In this document: positions 24,762 through 33,376 of the stretch, one piece after another
Numbering within the stretch: position 1 is the first letter of the stretch
How the letters are laid out: every line of letters starts with the position of its first letter
Assembly: GCF_036248275.1 (NCBI RefSeq)
Contig: NZ_CP109181.1
Location: 1,240,001 to 1,304,000 of the forward strand
Source of the DNA: Streptomyces sp. NBC_01716
GTDB taxonomy: Bacteria; Actinomycetota; Actinomycetes; Streptomycetales; Streptomycetaceae
Reading direction: 5' to 3'
DNA: 64,000 nucleotides
Notes under the pieces: generated by a model
What the model was told of the DNA's origin: nothing
Databases searched by the model: none
Seen by the model: the letters and a program-made list of their open reading frames with translations, nothing else
Position numbers and translations under genes: made by a program

Positions 24762-25616
24762 ATGGACCTGACGATCCTCTACCGGGGCCCGCTCGCCTCC
24801 TGCGACTACGACTGTCCGTACTGCCCGTTCGCCAAGCGACGTGACAGCACCGACCAGTTGCGCGCGGACCGGGCCGCGCTGACACGCTTCACCGCGTGGG
24901 TGGCCGAGCAGACCGACGACCGTCTGTCGGTCCTCTTCACACCGTGGGGCGAAGGCCTCACGCGGTCCTGGTACCGGCGGGCGCTCACCGACCTCTCCCA
25001 CCTGCCGCACGTCGCCCGGGTCGCCATCCAGACGAACCTCAGCTGCCGTACGGACTGGCTGAAGGCCGCCGACCCGGCCAAGCTGGCGCTCTGGTGCACG
25101 TATCACCCCGGCCAGACGCCGTACGACCGTTTCCTCACCAAGTGCCGTGAGCTGGGCGACGCGGGCATCCGCTTCAGCGTCGGCGTCGTCGGCTTCCCCG
25201 ACCATCTCGACCAGGCGCGCCGGCTCCGGGCCGACCTCCCCGACCGGGTGTACCTCTGGGTCAACGCGGCGGAGGGCCGCACCTACTCGGACCCGGAGGC
25301 CGCCGACTGGACCTCGATCGACCCCCTGTTCCCGTTCAGCCGGCACCCCCACCGCTCGGCCGGCCTCCCGTGCCGTACGGGCGAATCGGTGATCTCGGTG
25401 GACGGCGAAGGCACGGTCCGCCGCTGCCACTTCGTCCCGGCGGAACTGGGCAATCTCTACGACGGCTCCTACCGCCGCGCCCTCGAACCCCGCGCCTGCC
25501 CGCTCACCACCTGCGACTGCCACATCGGCTATGTCCACCTGGAGACACTGCCGTTGTACGACGTCTTCGCGGGCGGCGTCCTGGAACGGATACCGCTGAG
25601 CGCGTCAACGCGCTGA
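24762..25616 (+). CDS. STM4011-family radical SAM protein with C-terminal Cys cluster
   Basis: 284 residues, last gene of the operon, 7 nt after STM4012. The radical-SAM motif is CDYDCPYC (Cys14, 18, 21) near the N-terminus. VLFTPWGEGLTRSWY and VAIQTNLSCRTDWL are barrel strands. The C-terminal region has Cys204, Cys222, Cys246, Cys251 and Cys253 (CRTGE, RRCHFVPAE, ACPLTTCDC), an arrangement like SPASM/twitch domains that hold auxiliary iron-sulfur clusters. Such enzymes often modify peptides. The specific reaction of this family is not known. Confidence 0.9.
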   Translation: MDLTILYRGPLASCDYDCPYCPFAKRRDSTDQLRADRAALTRFTAWVAEQTDDRLSVLFTPWGEGLTRSWYRRALTDLSHLPHVARVAIQTNLSCRTDWLKAADPAKLALWCTYHPGQTPYDRFLTKCRELGDAGIRFSVGVVGFPDHLDQARRLRADLPDRVYLWVNAAEGRTYSDPEAADWTSIDPLFPFSRHPHRSAGLPCRTGESVISVDGEGTVRRCHFVPAELGNLYDGSYRRALEPRACPLTTCDCHIGYVHLETLPLYDVFAGGVLERIPLSASTR

Positions 25617-25636
25617 ACTCCGTGGCCCGCACCGGC

Positions 25637-26437
25637 TCAGTGACGCACCAGCGGCAGCAGGTCCGGGCGTTTGGCGACCGTGTGGTCGCCCGAGGATTCA
25701 CCGCGCAGGCGGCGGCCGATCCAGGGGACCAGGTATTCGCGCGCCCACTGCATGTCGTCGCGGCGCACTTCCAGCGTGCCGCGCGGCGGCAGGGGCGGCC
25801 ATGGCTGGTCGGGGTCGGCGGGGGTGTCGAGGCCGAGGACCTGCGCCGCGCGCAGCGCCACCCGGGTGTGGCCCTCGGGTGACAGATGCAGCCGGTCACC
25901 GTCCCAAGCGCGCCTGTCCTGCACCGACTTGAGGGACCACAGGTCCAGGACCGGGCAGTCGTAGCGGTCGGCGATGGAGCGGACGTGGGCGGTGAACGTG
26001 GCTATCTTGCCGCGCAGATGGCGCAGCACCGGCACGCCCCGGGTGTCGAACCCGGTGGGGACCATGACGGTGCCGACCGCGCTCGTCAGGTCGGCCAGCG
26101 CCCGTTCGAAACGTTCCGCGACGTCGTCGGGGTCGCTGCCGGGCCGGATGATGTCGTTGCCACCCGCGCAGAACGTCACGAGATCCGGGGCGAGTTCCTT
26201 GGCCCGCGGGATCTGCTCGGCCACGATCTGGTCGAGCAGCCGTCCCCGTACGGCGAGATTGGCGTACCGGAACGATTCGTCCGGTGCCCGGTCGGCGAGC
26301 AGTACCGCGAGGCGGTCCGCCCAGCCGACATAGATTCCGCCCGGTCCGGGATCTCCGACGCCCTCGGTGAAACTGTCACCGATGGCCGCGTAAGACCCGA
26401 AGGCACCTCTGGTTTCTGTTCTCGAATCGTCAGCCAC
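25637..26437 (-). CDS. SGNH/GDSL-family esterase
   Basis: 266 residues with the classic blocks. GDSFTEG carries nucleophile Ser22, followed by an oxyanion Gly in a central segment, GGNDIIRPG (Asn block) and DRLHLSPEGH (Asp and His). No signal peptide or lipobox precedes block I, so a cytoplasmic esterase or lipase is expected. Natural substrates of actinobacterial members of this class are mostly unknown. The start at 26437 gives a normal spacing of about 20 residues before block I. It faces the STM4011 gene tail to tail with 20 nt between them. Confidence 0.9.
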   Translation of the reverse strand: MADDSRTETRGAFGSYAAIGDSFTEGVGDPGPGGIYVGWADRLAVLLADRAPDESFRYANLAVRGRLLDQIVAEQIPRAKELAPDLVTFCAGGNDIIRPGSDPDDVAERFERALADLTSAVGTVMVPTGFDTRGVPVLRHLRGKIATFTAHVRSIADRYDCPVLDLWSLKSVQDRRAWDGDRLHLSPEGHTRVALRAAQVLGLDTPADPDQPWPPLPPRGTLEVRRDDMQWAREYLVPWIGRRLRGESSGDHTVAKRPDLLPLVRH

Positions 26438-26545
26438 AGCAGAACATCATTCACCCGGCCATGGGACCTACGCGACCGTAAGAAGTCGCCGTCCCCGGTG
26501 AGAAACACCACCGGTCAAAATTCGTTCAACCGGGAATAGGAGAAA

Positions 26546-26583
26546 GGCCGTCGGCCGGTACCCGGAGGTACCGGCCGACGGCC
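26546..26583 (-). terminator. Intrinsic terminator of the M23 peptidase gene
   Basis: GGCCGTCGGCCGGTACC (26546-26562) and GGTACCGGCCGACGGCC (26567-26583) form a perfect 17-bp stem with a 4-nt loop. It starts 24 nt after the peptidase stop and is followed on the minus strand by CTTTCTCC. Confidence 0.85.
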
Positions 26584-26606
26584 GATTACGCGTGGGACGG
26601 GACGGC

Positions 26607-27536
26607 TCAGATGGAAACGCCGTGCTCGCGCAGGTACGCCAGCGGGTCGACGTCGGAGCCGTAGCTCGGACCGGTGCGGATCTCGAAGTGCAGGTGCGGA
26701 CCGGTGGAATTGCCGGTCGAACCGGAGAGACCGATCTGGTCGCCGCCGGCGACCCGCTGACCCGCCGAGACGGACAGCGAGGAGAGGTGGCCGTACTGCG
26801 AGTACTGGCCGTCGTCGTGCTTGATGACGACCTCGTTGCCGTACGAACCGGCCCAGCCGGCCGAGACGACGGTGCCGGGGCCGACCGACTTGACGGTGGT
26901 GCCCGACGCGGCCGCGAAGTCCACGCCGGTGTGGTAGCCGCTCGCCCAGCTGCCGCCGGCCGCGCGGTACGGGGTCGTGGTGGTCGCGCCGTCGACGGGC
27001 GCGGTGTAGCCGGAGTCGGCGCTCTGCGCGGCGGGCTCGTTCGCCGTGGCGTCGGCCTGCGGGGCGGGCTCGGCCGGCGCGGGCTTCGCGGGAGCGGCCT
27101 TCTTCTTGGGGGCGGCCTTCTTCGGGGCGGCCTCGGCCTTGCTCTCGGCGGACGCCTTGGCCTTCGCGCCGATGGTGAGCTTCAGGCCCGGGTGGATCAG
27201 CGACGGGTTGTCACCGACGGCCTCGCGGTTGTCGGCGTAGAGCTTCTGCCAGCCGCCGCTGACCTTCTGCGTCTCGGCGATCTTGGCGAGGTAGTCCCCC
27301 GCGGTGACCGAGTACGTCTTCACGGTCTTGGCGGTCGCGGCCTGCTTGGCCGTCTGCGTGGCGGCGGTGTGCGCGGCGGACACGCCGCGCTCGGGCGCCA
27401 CCGACGGAGCGGCGGCGTGGGCGCCCGTGGCACCGATGAGCGGAATCGCGATGGCGGCGCCACCCGTTCCGGCCGCGATGAATCCGCGGGTGATCGGGCT
27501 GGTCCTCGGACGACGGTGCTTACCCTTTCCGGGCAT
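26607..27536 (-). CDS. Secreted LysM-M23 peptidoglycan endopeptidase
   Basis: 309 residues. A long twin-Arg-free signal peptide (to about residue 41, ending GATGAHA) leads out of the cell. A LysM domain (about 73-123; YSVTAGDYLAKIAETQ, NREAVGDNPSLIHPGLKL) binds peptidoglycan. An Ala/Lys/Pro linker (125-180) follows. The M23 domain has zinc residues in GYHTGVDFAA (His202, Asp206) and GPHLHFEI (His281, His283). It cleaves peptide cross-links of the wall. The upstream leader carries a c-di-AMP riboswitch, as known for other Streptomyces wall hydrolases, so expression should fall when c-di-AMP is high. Confidence 0.93.
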   Translation of the reverse strand: MPGKGKHRRPRTSPITRGFIAAGTGGAAIAIPLIGATGAHAAAPSVAPERGVSAAHTAATQTAKQAATAKTVKTYSVTAGDYLAKIAETQKVSGGWQKLYADNREAVGDNPSLIHPGLKLTIGAKAKASAESKAEAAPKKAAPKKKAAPAKPAPAEPAPQADATANEPAAQSADSGYTAPVDGATTTTPYRAAGGSWASGYHTGVDFAAASGTTVKSVGPGTVVSAGWAGSYGNEVVIKHDDGQYSQYGHLSSLSVSAGQRVAGGDQIGLSGSTGNSTGPHLHFEIRTGPSYGSDVDPLAYLREHGVSI

Positions 27537-28100
27537 GGCGAATTCCTCTCCGGCGCCTACGAGGTGAGCTGTCGGGTTCGGGCTGGAGATGCCCGGCCGC
27601 GCCGTGACGCGGCTTCACCCCGAGCCGTCCGGATCTCCGGACCGGCGTACTACCTGGGTCCCCCGCTCCTGCCACACGTTGATGAGTGCTGGGTGGATGC
27701 GGATTCCGAACGGCGGCAGGATTCGGCGATCCGCTCGGATTGCGGTGACGGTAAGCCGCGCATACCGACCCGTACAAGCCGCTGTTTCTCCCGCGGCAAT
27801 CCGCTCTCGAATATCGACATACGCGAGCGGTCACCCTGCGTGGATTACGGATCTTCGAATTCCGTGCGGCGTCCCAATTCCCTTCCCGGGCGCGGCCACA
27901 CACCGTCACGGATATGATCCTGCTCACCAGCCGAGGCCGATCCACCCCCATCTCGGCCGCGACCGGGGCAACTTATGGACAATCACCCAATACGGACAGA
28001 AGCCCTATTCCTGCGGCGCTTTCAGGGGGAACCGATGTCGTAAAGTCGGAGCGCGACAGCGTCGGCGACGAGCGCCGACCGCACACGCGGAGGAGCGCAC
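27537..28100. other. Divergent intergenic region with long peptidase leader
   Basis: 564 bases lie between the minus-strand peptidase and the plus-strand phosphatase. The left half is the peptidase leader with its riboswitch. The remainder (27741-28100) should contain both promoters. I see no additional gene in it and no clear consensus promoter. Confidence 0.5.
27575..27740 (-). promoter_or_regulatory. Cyclic-di-AMP riboswitch (ydaO/yuaA class)
   Basis: Read on the minus strand, the leader contains the class hallmarks in order. ATCGCCGAATCCTGCC (about 27730-27715) comes first, then GCGGGGGACCCAGGTA (about 27668-27653), then CTCGGGGTGAAGCCGCG, and a closing GGGCATCTCC just before the peptidase ribosome site. 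In Streptomyces this aptamer precedes resuscitation factors and wall peptidases. Edges are approximate. Confidence 0.85.
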
Positions 28101-28913
28101 GTGACGCACGAGGTGCCGCAGCAGGTCCCGCAGGGCGAGCCCGATCTCGCCGGCGTACGCAACTTCCGCGACGTGGGAGGCCTGCCGACCGTCGACGGGC
28201 GGCGCGTACGGTACGGACGGCTCTTCCGCAGCGGCCACCTCGCGCACGCCACCGCCGATGACGCGGCCTTCCTGTCGTCACTGGGGCTGCACACCATCTT
28301 CGACTTCCGCAACGCGGCCGACCAGAAGCTCGACGGTCTGGACGTCGAGCTCGTCGGCGTGCACAACGTCAACATCCCGCTCACCGATCCGGCCGACGGC
28401 ACCGAGTTCTGGAGGATGGTCCGCGACGGCGACCTCGACCAGCTGCGCTCGATCCTCGCCGACGGCAAGGGCGCGGCCCGGATGTCCGCTTCGTACCGTT
28501 CGATCGTTCTGGACCGCACCGCAGAGCACCGGCGTGTGCTGCACGCCCTGGCGGAGGAGAGCCTGCCCGCACTGATGCACTGCGCGGCGGGCAAGGACAG
28601 GGCCGGTCTCTCGATCGCGGTGTCGCTGCTCGCGGTGGGCGTGGAGCGGGAGGCGATCGAGGCGGACTATCTGAAGTCGAACGATCCGCACCGGAGGTAT
28701 CAGGTACGCCGCAGCGACCCGACGCCCGGCGGGACCGCTCCGGAGGTCCTGGAGCTGCTGGCCCCGCTCTTCGACGCGCGTGCGGTGTATCTCGAAACGG
28801 CGTTCACGACGATGGAGGAGACGTGGGGCAGCGTCGACCGCTACCTCACGGACGGCCTCGGTCTGACGGACGAGACCCGCGAGCGGCTGCGCTCGCGCCT
28901 CGTCGAGGACTAG
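28101..28913 (+). CDS. Protein-tyrosine/serine phosphatase-like protein (PtpB type)
   Basis: 270 residues, GTG start at 28101 after GGAGGAG. NFRDVGGLPTVDGRRVRYGR and LFRSGHL are the N-terminal signature of the MptpB-like phosphatases. The catalytic loop is HCAAGKDRAGL, with nucleophile Cys161 and the Lys-Asp-Arg typical of dual-specificity/phosphoinositide enzymes. The conserved Asp of the general-acid region lies in the preceding helix. No signal peptide is seen in this copy. The natural target is unknown. Confidence 0.9.
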   Translation: MTHEVPQQVPQGEPDLAGVRNFRDVGGLPTVDGRRVRYGRLFRSGHLAHATADDAAFLSSLGLHTIFDFRNAADQKLDGLDVELVGVHNVNIPLTDPADGTEFWRMVRDGDLDQLRSILADGKGAARMSASYRSIVLDRTAEHRRVLHALAEESLPALMHCAAGKDRAGLSIAVSLLAVGVEREAIEADYLKSNDPHRRYQVRRSDPTPGGTAPEVLELLAPLFDARAVYLETAFTTMEETWGSVDRYLTDGLGLTDETRERLRSRLVED

Positions 28914-28935
28914 GCTCTGTCGTTTGGATCAGGCC

Positions 28936-29154
28936 CTACCGCCCGCCGGCGCCCGCCTCGAAGAGCAGGTAGAGGAAGCCGGCCAGGACATGGCCGGCGA
29001 CGAGGTAGGCGAAGAGCCGGATGGCGAGGCCGCGCGGGAAGTTGCGCTCCTCGTCCATGACGGACTTGGCGGGCTGAACAGGCTGGACGGGGTGGACAGG
29101 CTGGACTTCCTCGGGCGACGGCTCCTGAACGGCGTCCACCGGGTTGTCGGACAT
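28936..29154 (-). CDS. Small single-pass membrane protein (DUF6126 family)
   Basis: 72 residues. A Pro/Val/Glu-rich cytoplasmic head (PVHPVQPVQPAKSV) leads to EERNFPRGLAIRLFAYLVAG, and one membrane helix HVLAGFLYLLFEAGAG ends the protein. This is the pattern of DUF6126, a Streptomyces family usually encoded beside an XRE-cupin regulator, as here (44 nt downstream in the same direction). It could be a membrane partner of that regulator; function is unknown. Start ATG at 29154 after GAGAGG. Confidence 0.82.
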   Translation of the reverse strand: MSDNPVDAVQEPSPEEVQPVHPVQPVQPAKSVMDEERNFPRGLAIRLFAYLVAGHVLAGFLYLLFEAGAGGR

Positions 29155-29198
29155 GGCGATGGCCTCTCTTGGTCGGATCGCGGGTCAGTTGCGCCGAG

Positions 29199-29840
29199 TC
29201 AGCGGGGGTGAGCCCCGCCGGGCAGGCACAGCTCGCCGACGGGGCTGGTCAGCAGAGTGTGGACGAACAGCAGCTCGGCGCCGGCGGGACCGGCCGCCGC
29301 GAGGCGGTGCGGGGTCATCGAGTCGAAATGGGCGCTGTCGCCCGGGTCGAGCACATGGACGGTGTCCCCGAGGCTCAGCCGCAGCCGCCCCCGAAGGACA
29401 TGGAGCCACTCCTCCCCCGGGTGGACACGGACGAGGTCGCCCTGCGCTCCGTACGGCACGGTCACCCGCAGCGGCTGCATCGCCCGGCCGGTCGGGCTGC
29501 CTGCCTGGCGGTAGGTCCAGCCGTCCGCCTCCACGGGCTCCGCCCGCGCGGCGCGGATGACGGGATCGCGCTCGGGCGGCTCCTCGCCGAGCAGCTCGGA
29601 GACCGTCGTACCGTAGACACGCGCCAGACCGAGCAGCATCGGCAGCGAGGGCTGGCGCCGGGCGGTCTCCAGCCGGGAGAGGTGGGCCGGGGAGAGCCCG
29701 GCCCGTCCGGCGGCGGCCTCCAGGGTGAGGCCCCGGCCGCGTCGCAGCTCGCGCAGCCGGGGCGCGACGTCCGGCAGAGTCTCTGTCGTGGCGTCGGTCT
29801 CGTCGGCCGCCTGTTCACGAGCGGTGGCGGGGTCGGTCAT
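29199..29840 (-). CDS. XRE-family regulator with C-terminal cupin
   Basis: 213 residues. The helix-turn-helix is RELRRGRGLTLEAAAGRAGL with SPAHLSRLETARRQPSLPML. A cupin sensor follows (VHPGEEWLHVLRGRLRLSLG, LDPGDSAHFDSMTPH), as in PuuR/SutR-type regulators that bind small metabolites. The ATG at 29840 lies 23 bp from a perfect 9-bp inverted repeat, so autoregulation is likely. It is followed by the DUF6126 gene, probably co-transcribed. Confidence 0.92.
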   Translation of the reverse strand: MTDPATAREQAADETDATTETLPDVAPRLRELRRGRGLTLEAAAGRAGLSPAHLSRLETARRQPSLPMLLGLARVYGTTVSELLGEEPPERDPVIRAARAEPVEADGWTYRQAGSPTGRAMQPLRVTVPYGAQGDLVRVHPGEEWLHVLRGRLRLSLGDTVHVLDPGDSAHFDSMTPHRLAAAGPAGAELLFVHTLLTSPVGELCLPGGAHPR

Positions 29841-29863
29841 GCCCCCATTGAGCCAGGAATTCT

Positions 29864-29892
29864 CCTCTGAGGCAAACTTCTTACCTCAGAGG
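29864..29892. promoter_or_regulatory. Putative operator of the XRE-cupin regulator
   Basis: CCTCTGAGG (29864-29872) and CCTCAGAGG (29884-29892) are perfect inverted repeats separated by 11 nt. The half-sites continue as GAGGCAAAC and GAGGTAAAC. They lie just upstream of the regulator start, where an autoregulatory site is expected. Confidence 0.65.
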
Positions 29893-29937
29893 TAAACAGC
29901 CGGAACAGGACCAACGGGACCCAACGGGACAAGGGCG

Positions 29938-31353
29938 TCACCGGTTGGCGATCGCCTGCTTCACCAGCGTCCTGCCGAAGTCCCACATCAGCCCGCCGCC
30001 CCCGTGCGCGTCGTCCATCACGGCCGTGAAGGCCGTCACGAAGCGGTCGACCTCCCGCTCCCCGATGGTCAGCGGCGGGATCAGCTTGATCACTTCCAGA
30101 TGGTCCCCTGAGACCTGGGTGAGAATGCGGTGCTTCCGCAGGAGCGGCACCACGACCATCTGCGCGAAGAGCCCCTTCCGTGCCGCCTGGAGCATCGTCC
30201 AGCGGCTGCGCAGCCCGATCGACGTCGGCCGGCCGAACTCGATACCGATCATCAGCCCCCGGCCGCGCACCTCGCTCAGCAGCTCGTACCGGTCGACCAG
30301 CGCGGCCAGCCGCGAGCGCAGCAGATCGCCGGTCGTCCTGGCGTTGGCGACGATCCGCTCGTCCTCGATCACCGACAGAACGGCCAGGCCCGCCGCCATC
30401 GCCTGCGCGTTGGATCCGAAGCTGGCCGAGTGGACCAGCACCCTGTCCATCGAGGAGTAGACCTTCTGGAAGATCCAGTCCTTGCCGAGGGTCGCGCCGA
30501 CCGGCACGTATCCGCCGGAGAGCGCCTTCGCGACACACACCAGGTCCGGCTCGACGCCTTCCTCGTGCTGGTACGCGTAGAAGTCGCCGGTCCTGCCGAG
30601 CCCCGTCTGCACCTCGTCCGCGATGAGCAGCGCCTTGTGCCGGCGCAACAGCTCCTGCGCGGCCCGCAGGAAGCCGGGCGGCGTCGACCGCACGCCCTTG
30701 CCCTGGATCGGTTCGACGACGAAGCCCGCGACGTCGCCGCGCTTCAACTCCCGCTCCAGCGCGTCGAGATCACCGATCTCGATCGCCGTGTCGGGGAGCA
30801 GCGGCGCGAACCCGGCGCGGAAACCGTCCTCGCCGTTGACCGAGAGCGAGCCGAGGGTCAGCCCGTGGAAGGCGTGGGAGCAGTAGAGGATCCTCGGCTT
30901 CCCGGTGGCGTACCTGGCGAACTTCAGCGCCGTCTCGACAGCTTCCGTACCGCTGTTGCCGAAGAAGACCCGGTCCAGGTGGGGGCTGTGCTTGAGCAGT
31001 TTCTCGGCGAGCAGGCCCGGCAGCGGCTGGCAGTCGAAGCGGGTGAGGTCGGCGAGCGAGGCGTCGAGGACGTCGTGGAGGGCCTTGCGTACGACGGGGT
31101 GGTGCCGGCCGAGCCCCATCACCCCGAAGCCGGCGAGCATGTCGAGGTAGTCGTTGCCATCGGCGTCCCAGAAGTAGGCGCCCTCGGCGCGCTCGTAGAC
31201 CTTGTCGAAGCCGATGGTCCGCAACATGCGCGGGAGTTGGTGGTTCAGATGGGCGGTGTGCAACTCGTAGCGTTCGCCGCCGCGTTCGGCCAGCAGCTTC
31301 GCGAGATCGAAGGCCTTGCCCGGCTTCTCCGCCGGCCCTGTCGACTCGGTCAT
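29938..31353 (-). CDS. Class III aminotransferase of the hopanoid operon
   Basis: 471 residues, PLP fold type [21 protein letters not shown] is the phosphate-binding region. [20 protein letters not shown] has the cofactor Asp, and [20 protein letters not shown] the Schiff-base Lys. In Streptomyces hopanoid clusters this gene lies next to dxs. It resembles HpnO, which converts the ribosyl side chain toward aminobacteriohopanetriol. That role is inferred from context; a general acetylornithine-type aminotransferase is the alternative. Its ATG overlaps the dxs stop (4 nt). Confidence 0.88.
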   Translation of the reverse strand: MTESTGPAEKPGKAFDLAKLLAERGGERYELHTAHLNHQLPRMLRTIGFDKVYERAEGAYFWDADGNDYLDMLAGFGVMGLGRHHPVVRKALHDVLDASLADLTRFDCQPLPGLLAEKLLKHSPHLDRVFFGNSGTEAVETALKFARYATGKPRILYCSHAFHGLTLGSLSVNGEDGFRAGFAPLLPDTAIEIGDLDALERELKRGDVAGFVVEPIQGKGVRSTPPGFLRAAQELLRRHKALLIADEVQTGLGRTGDFYAYQHEEGVEPDLVCVAKALSGGYVPVGATLGKDWIFQKVYSSMDRVLVHSASFGSNAQAMAAGLAVLSVIEDERIVANARTTGDLLRSRLAALVDRYELLSEVRGRGLMIGIEFGRPTSIGLRSRWTMLQAARKGLFAQMVVVPLLRKHRILTQVSGDHLEVIKLIPPLTIGEREVDRFVTAFTAVMDDAHGGGGLMWDFGRTLVKQAIANR

Positions 31354-33248
31354 CGGGTGTTCTCCTCGCGCTTCTCCCGGCGCGCCAGTGCGGCGCTGAT
31401 CTGTCCCGCGATCTCGACGGGTGTGAGTCCGATGTCGGCGAGCACCTCACCGCGCTTGGCGTGGGCGAGGAACTGTTCAGGGATGCCGAAGGTACGCAGC
31501 GGTACGTCCACGTCGGCGTCGCGCAGAGCCTGTCCCACGGCCCAGCCGACGCCGCCGCTGCGGCAGTTGTCCTCCACGACGGCCACGATCCGGTGCCGCG
31601 CGGCCAGCGGGGCCAGCTCCGCGTCGACGGGCTTGACCCACCGGGGGTCGACCACGGTGCAGCCGATGCCGCGCGCGGCCAGCAGCTCCGCCGTACCGAG
31701 GCAGACCCCGGCGAGCGCCCCTACGGACACCAGCAGCACATCGGTCTCACCGGCCTGCGGCACGTGCAGGACATCGAGCCTGCCCGTACGGCCGACGGCG
31801 GGGATCGACTCGCCCACCGCCTCTTTGGGAAAGCGCACGACGGTCGGCGCGTCGTCCACGGCCACGGCCTCCCGCAGCAGCGACCTCAGCTGGTCCGCGT
31901 CGCGGGGGGCCGCGATCCGCAGCCCCGGCACGCACTGGAGCAGCGACATGTCCCACATGCCGTTGTGGGAGGGCCCGTCCGTGCCGGTGACACCGGCCCG
32001 GTCGAGTACGAACGTGGCTCCGCACCCGTGCAGCGCGACGTCCATGAGCAGTTGGTCGAAGGCGCGGTTGAGGAAGGTGGCGTAGACGGCGACGACGGGG
32101 TGCAGTCCGCCGGTGGCGAGCCCGGCGGCGGAGACCGCCGCGTGCTGCTCGGCGATACCGACGTCCCAGACGCGGTCGGGGAAGCGCGCGGCGAATCCCG
32201 TCAGCCCGACCGGATGCAGCATCGCGGCCGTGACGGCGACGACGTCGGGGCGCTCCTCGCCGATGGCGGTGATCTCGTCGCCGAAGACCGACGTCCAGGA
32301 GGGCTTGCCGGCGGGCGCCAGCGGCTCGCAGGTCAGCGGGTCCATCACACCGACGGTGTGGAAGTGGTCGGCCTCGTCGTCCACGGCGGGCTGGTAGCCG
32401 CGGCCCTTCTCGGTCAGGCAGTGCACCAGTACGGGGCCGGTGAAGCGGCTCGCGCGGCGCAGCGCCGACTCGACGGCTCCGACGTCGTGTCCGTCGATGG
32501 GTCCCACGTACTTGAGCCCGAGGTCCTCGAACATGCCCTGCGGAGCGACAGCGTCCTTGAAGCCCTTCTTCGCGCCGTGCAGCGACCCGTACAGCGGCCG
32601 GCCCACCACGGGGGTCCCCCGCAGGACTTCCTTGCCCCACGCGAGCACCTGCTCGTAGCCGTCGGTGGTACGCAGGATGGCGAGGTGCCTGGCGAGGCCG
32701 CCGATGGTGGGGCCGTACGAGCGCTCGTTGTCGTTCACCACGATGATCAGGGGGCGGTCCTTCGCCGCCGCGATGTTGTTGAGCGCCTCCCAGGCCATGC
32801 CGCCGGTGAGCGCGCCGTCCCCGACGACCGCCACGACATGGTCACGGCCGCCGAGCACCTGGCGGGCCTTGGCGAGCCCGTCGGCCCAGCCGAGCACGGT
32901 GGAGGCGTGGGAGTTCTCGATGACGTCGTGGTCGGATTCCTCGCGGGAGGGGTAGCCGGAGAGACCGCCCTTGGTCCGCAGCTTGGAGAAGTCCTGCCGG
33001 CCGGTGAGCAGTTTGTGCACATAGCTCTGGTGTCCGGTGTCCCACAGGATGCGGTCGGCGGGTGAGTCGAAGACGCGGTGCAGGGCGACGGTCAGCTCCA
33101 CCACTCCGAGGTTGGGCCCCAGATGGCCACCGGTCCTGGCCACCGCCTGGATCAGGAACTCCCTGATGTCCGCGGCCAGTTCGTCGAGTTCGGCCCGGTC
33201 GAGCGCCTTCAGGTCGCGCGGCCCCCGGATGTTCTCCAGTATCGACAT
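31350..33248 (-). CDS. dxs: 1-deoxy-D-xylulose-5-phosphate synthase
   Basis: 632 residues, thiamine-diphosphate enzyme making the first MEP-pathway intermediate from pyruvate and glyceraldehyde-3-phosphate. [33 protein letters not shown] (GDG...N cofactor motif), [18 protein letters not shown] and the C-terminal transketolase domain (WVKPVDAEL) are intact. This is the copy dedicated to the hopanoid cluster and supplies isoprenoid precursors for squalene. A GAGGGGG site precedes the ATG. A strong terminator lies between hpnH and this gene, so it may have its own promoter in the 60 bp before it. Confidence 0.95.
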   Translation of the reverse strand: MSILENIRGPRDLKALDRAELDELAADIREFLIQAVARTGGHLGPNLGVVELTVALHRVFDSPADRILWDTGHQSYVHKLLTGRQDFSKLRTKGGLSGYPSREESDHDVIENSHASTVLGWADGLAKARQVLGGRDHVVAVVGDGALTGGMAWEALNNIAAAKDRPLIIVVNDNERSYGPTIGGLARHLAILRTTDGYEQVLAWGKEVLRGTPVVGRPLYGSLHGAKKGFKDAVAPQGMFEDLGLKYVGPIDGHDVGAVESALRRASRFTGPVLVHCLTEKGRGYQPAVDDEADHFHTVGVMDPLTCEPLAPAGKPSWTSVFGDEITAIGEERPDVVAVTAAMLHPVGLTGFAARFPDRVWDVGIAEQHAAVSAAGLATGGLHPVVAVYATFLNRAFDQLLMDVALHGCGATFVLDRAGVTGTDGPSHNGMWDMSLLQCVPGLRIAAPRDADQLRSLLREAVAVDDAPTVVRFPKEAVGESIPAVGRTGRLDVLHVPQAGETDVLLVSVGALAGVCLGTAELLAARGIGCTVVDPRWVKPVDAELAPLAARHRIVAVVEDNCRSGGVGWAVGQALRDADVDVPLRTFGIPEQFLAHAKRGEVLADIGLTPVEIAGQISAALARREKREENTR

Positions 33249-33310
33249 GCTCGGCCCCCTCTGGATCCTCTCGCGGATCCGTCAGCTCTCTGTGACTGCC
33301 GGTCACGGCG

Positions 33311-33349
33311 CCGGAAGGACAGCGGCGGAGTGCGCCGCTGTCCTTCCGG
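33311..33349. terminator. Strong hairpin between hpnH and dxs
   Basis: CCGGAAGGACAGCGGCG (33311-33327) and CGCCGCTGTCCTTCCGG (33333-33349) make a perfect 17-bp stem with a 5-nt loop, 28 nt after the hpnH stop. No run of T follows, as is common for Streptomyces terminators. It sits where ispG is found in related clusters. Confidence 0.8.
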
Positions 33350-33376
33350 TGGCCATGACGTCACGGGCCACCGGTC

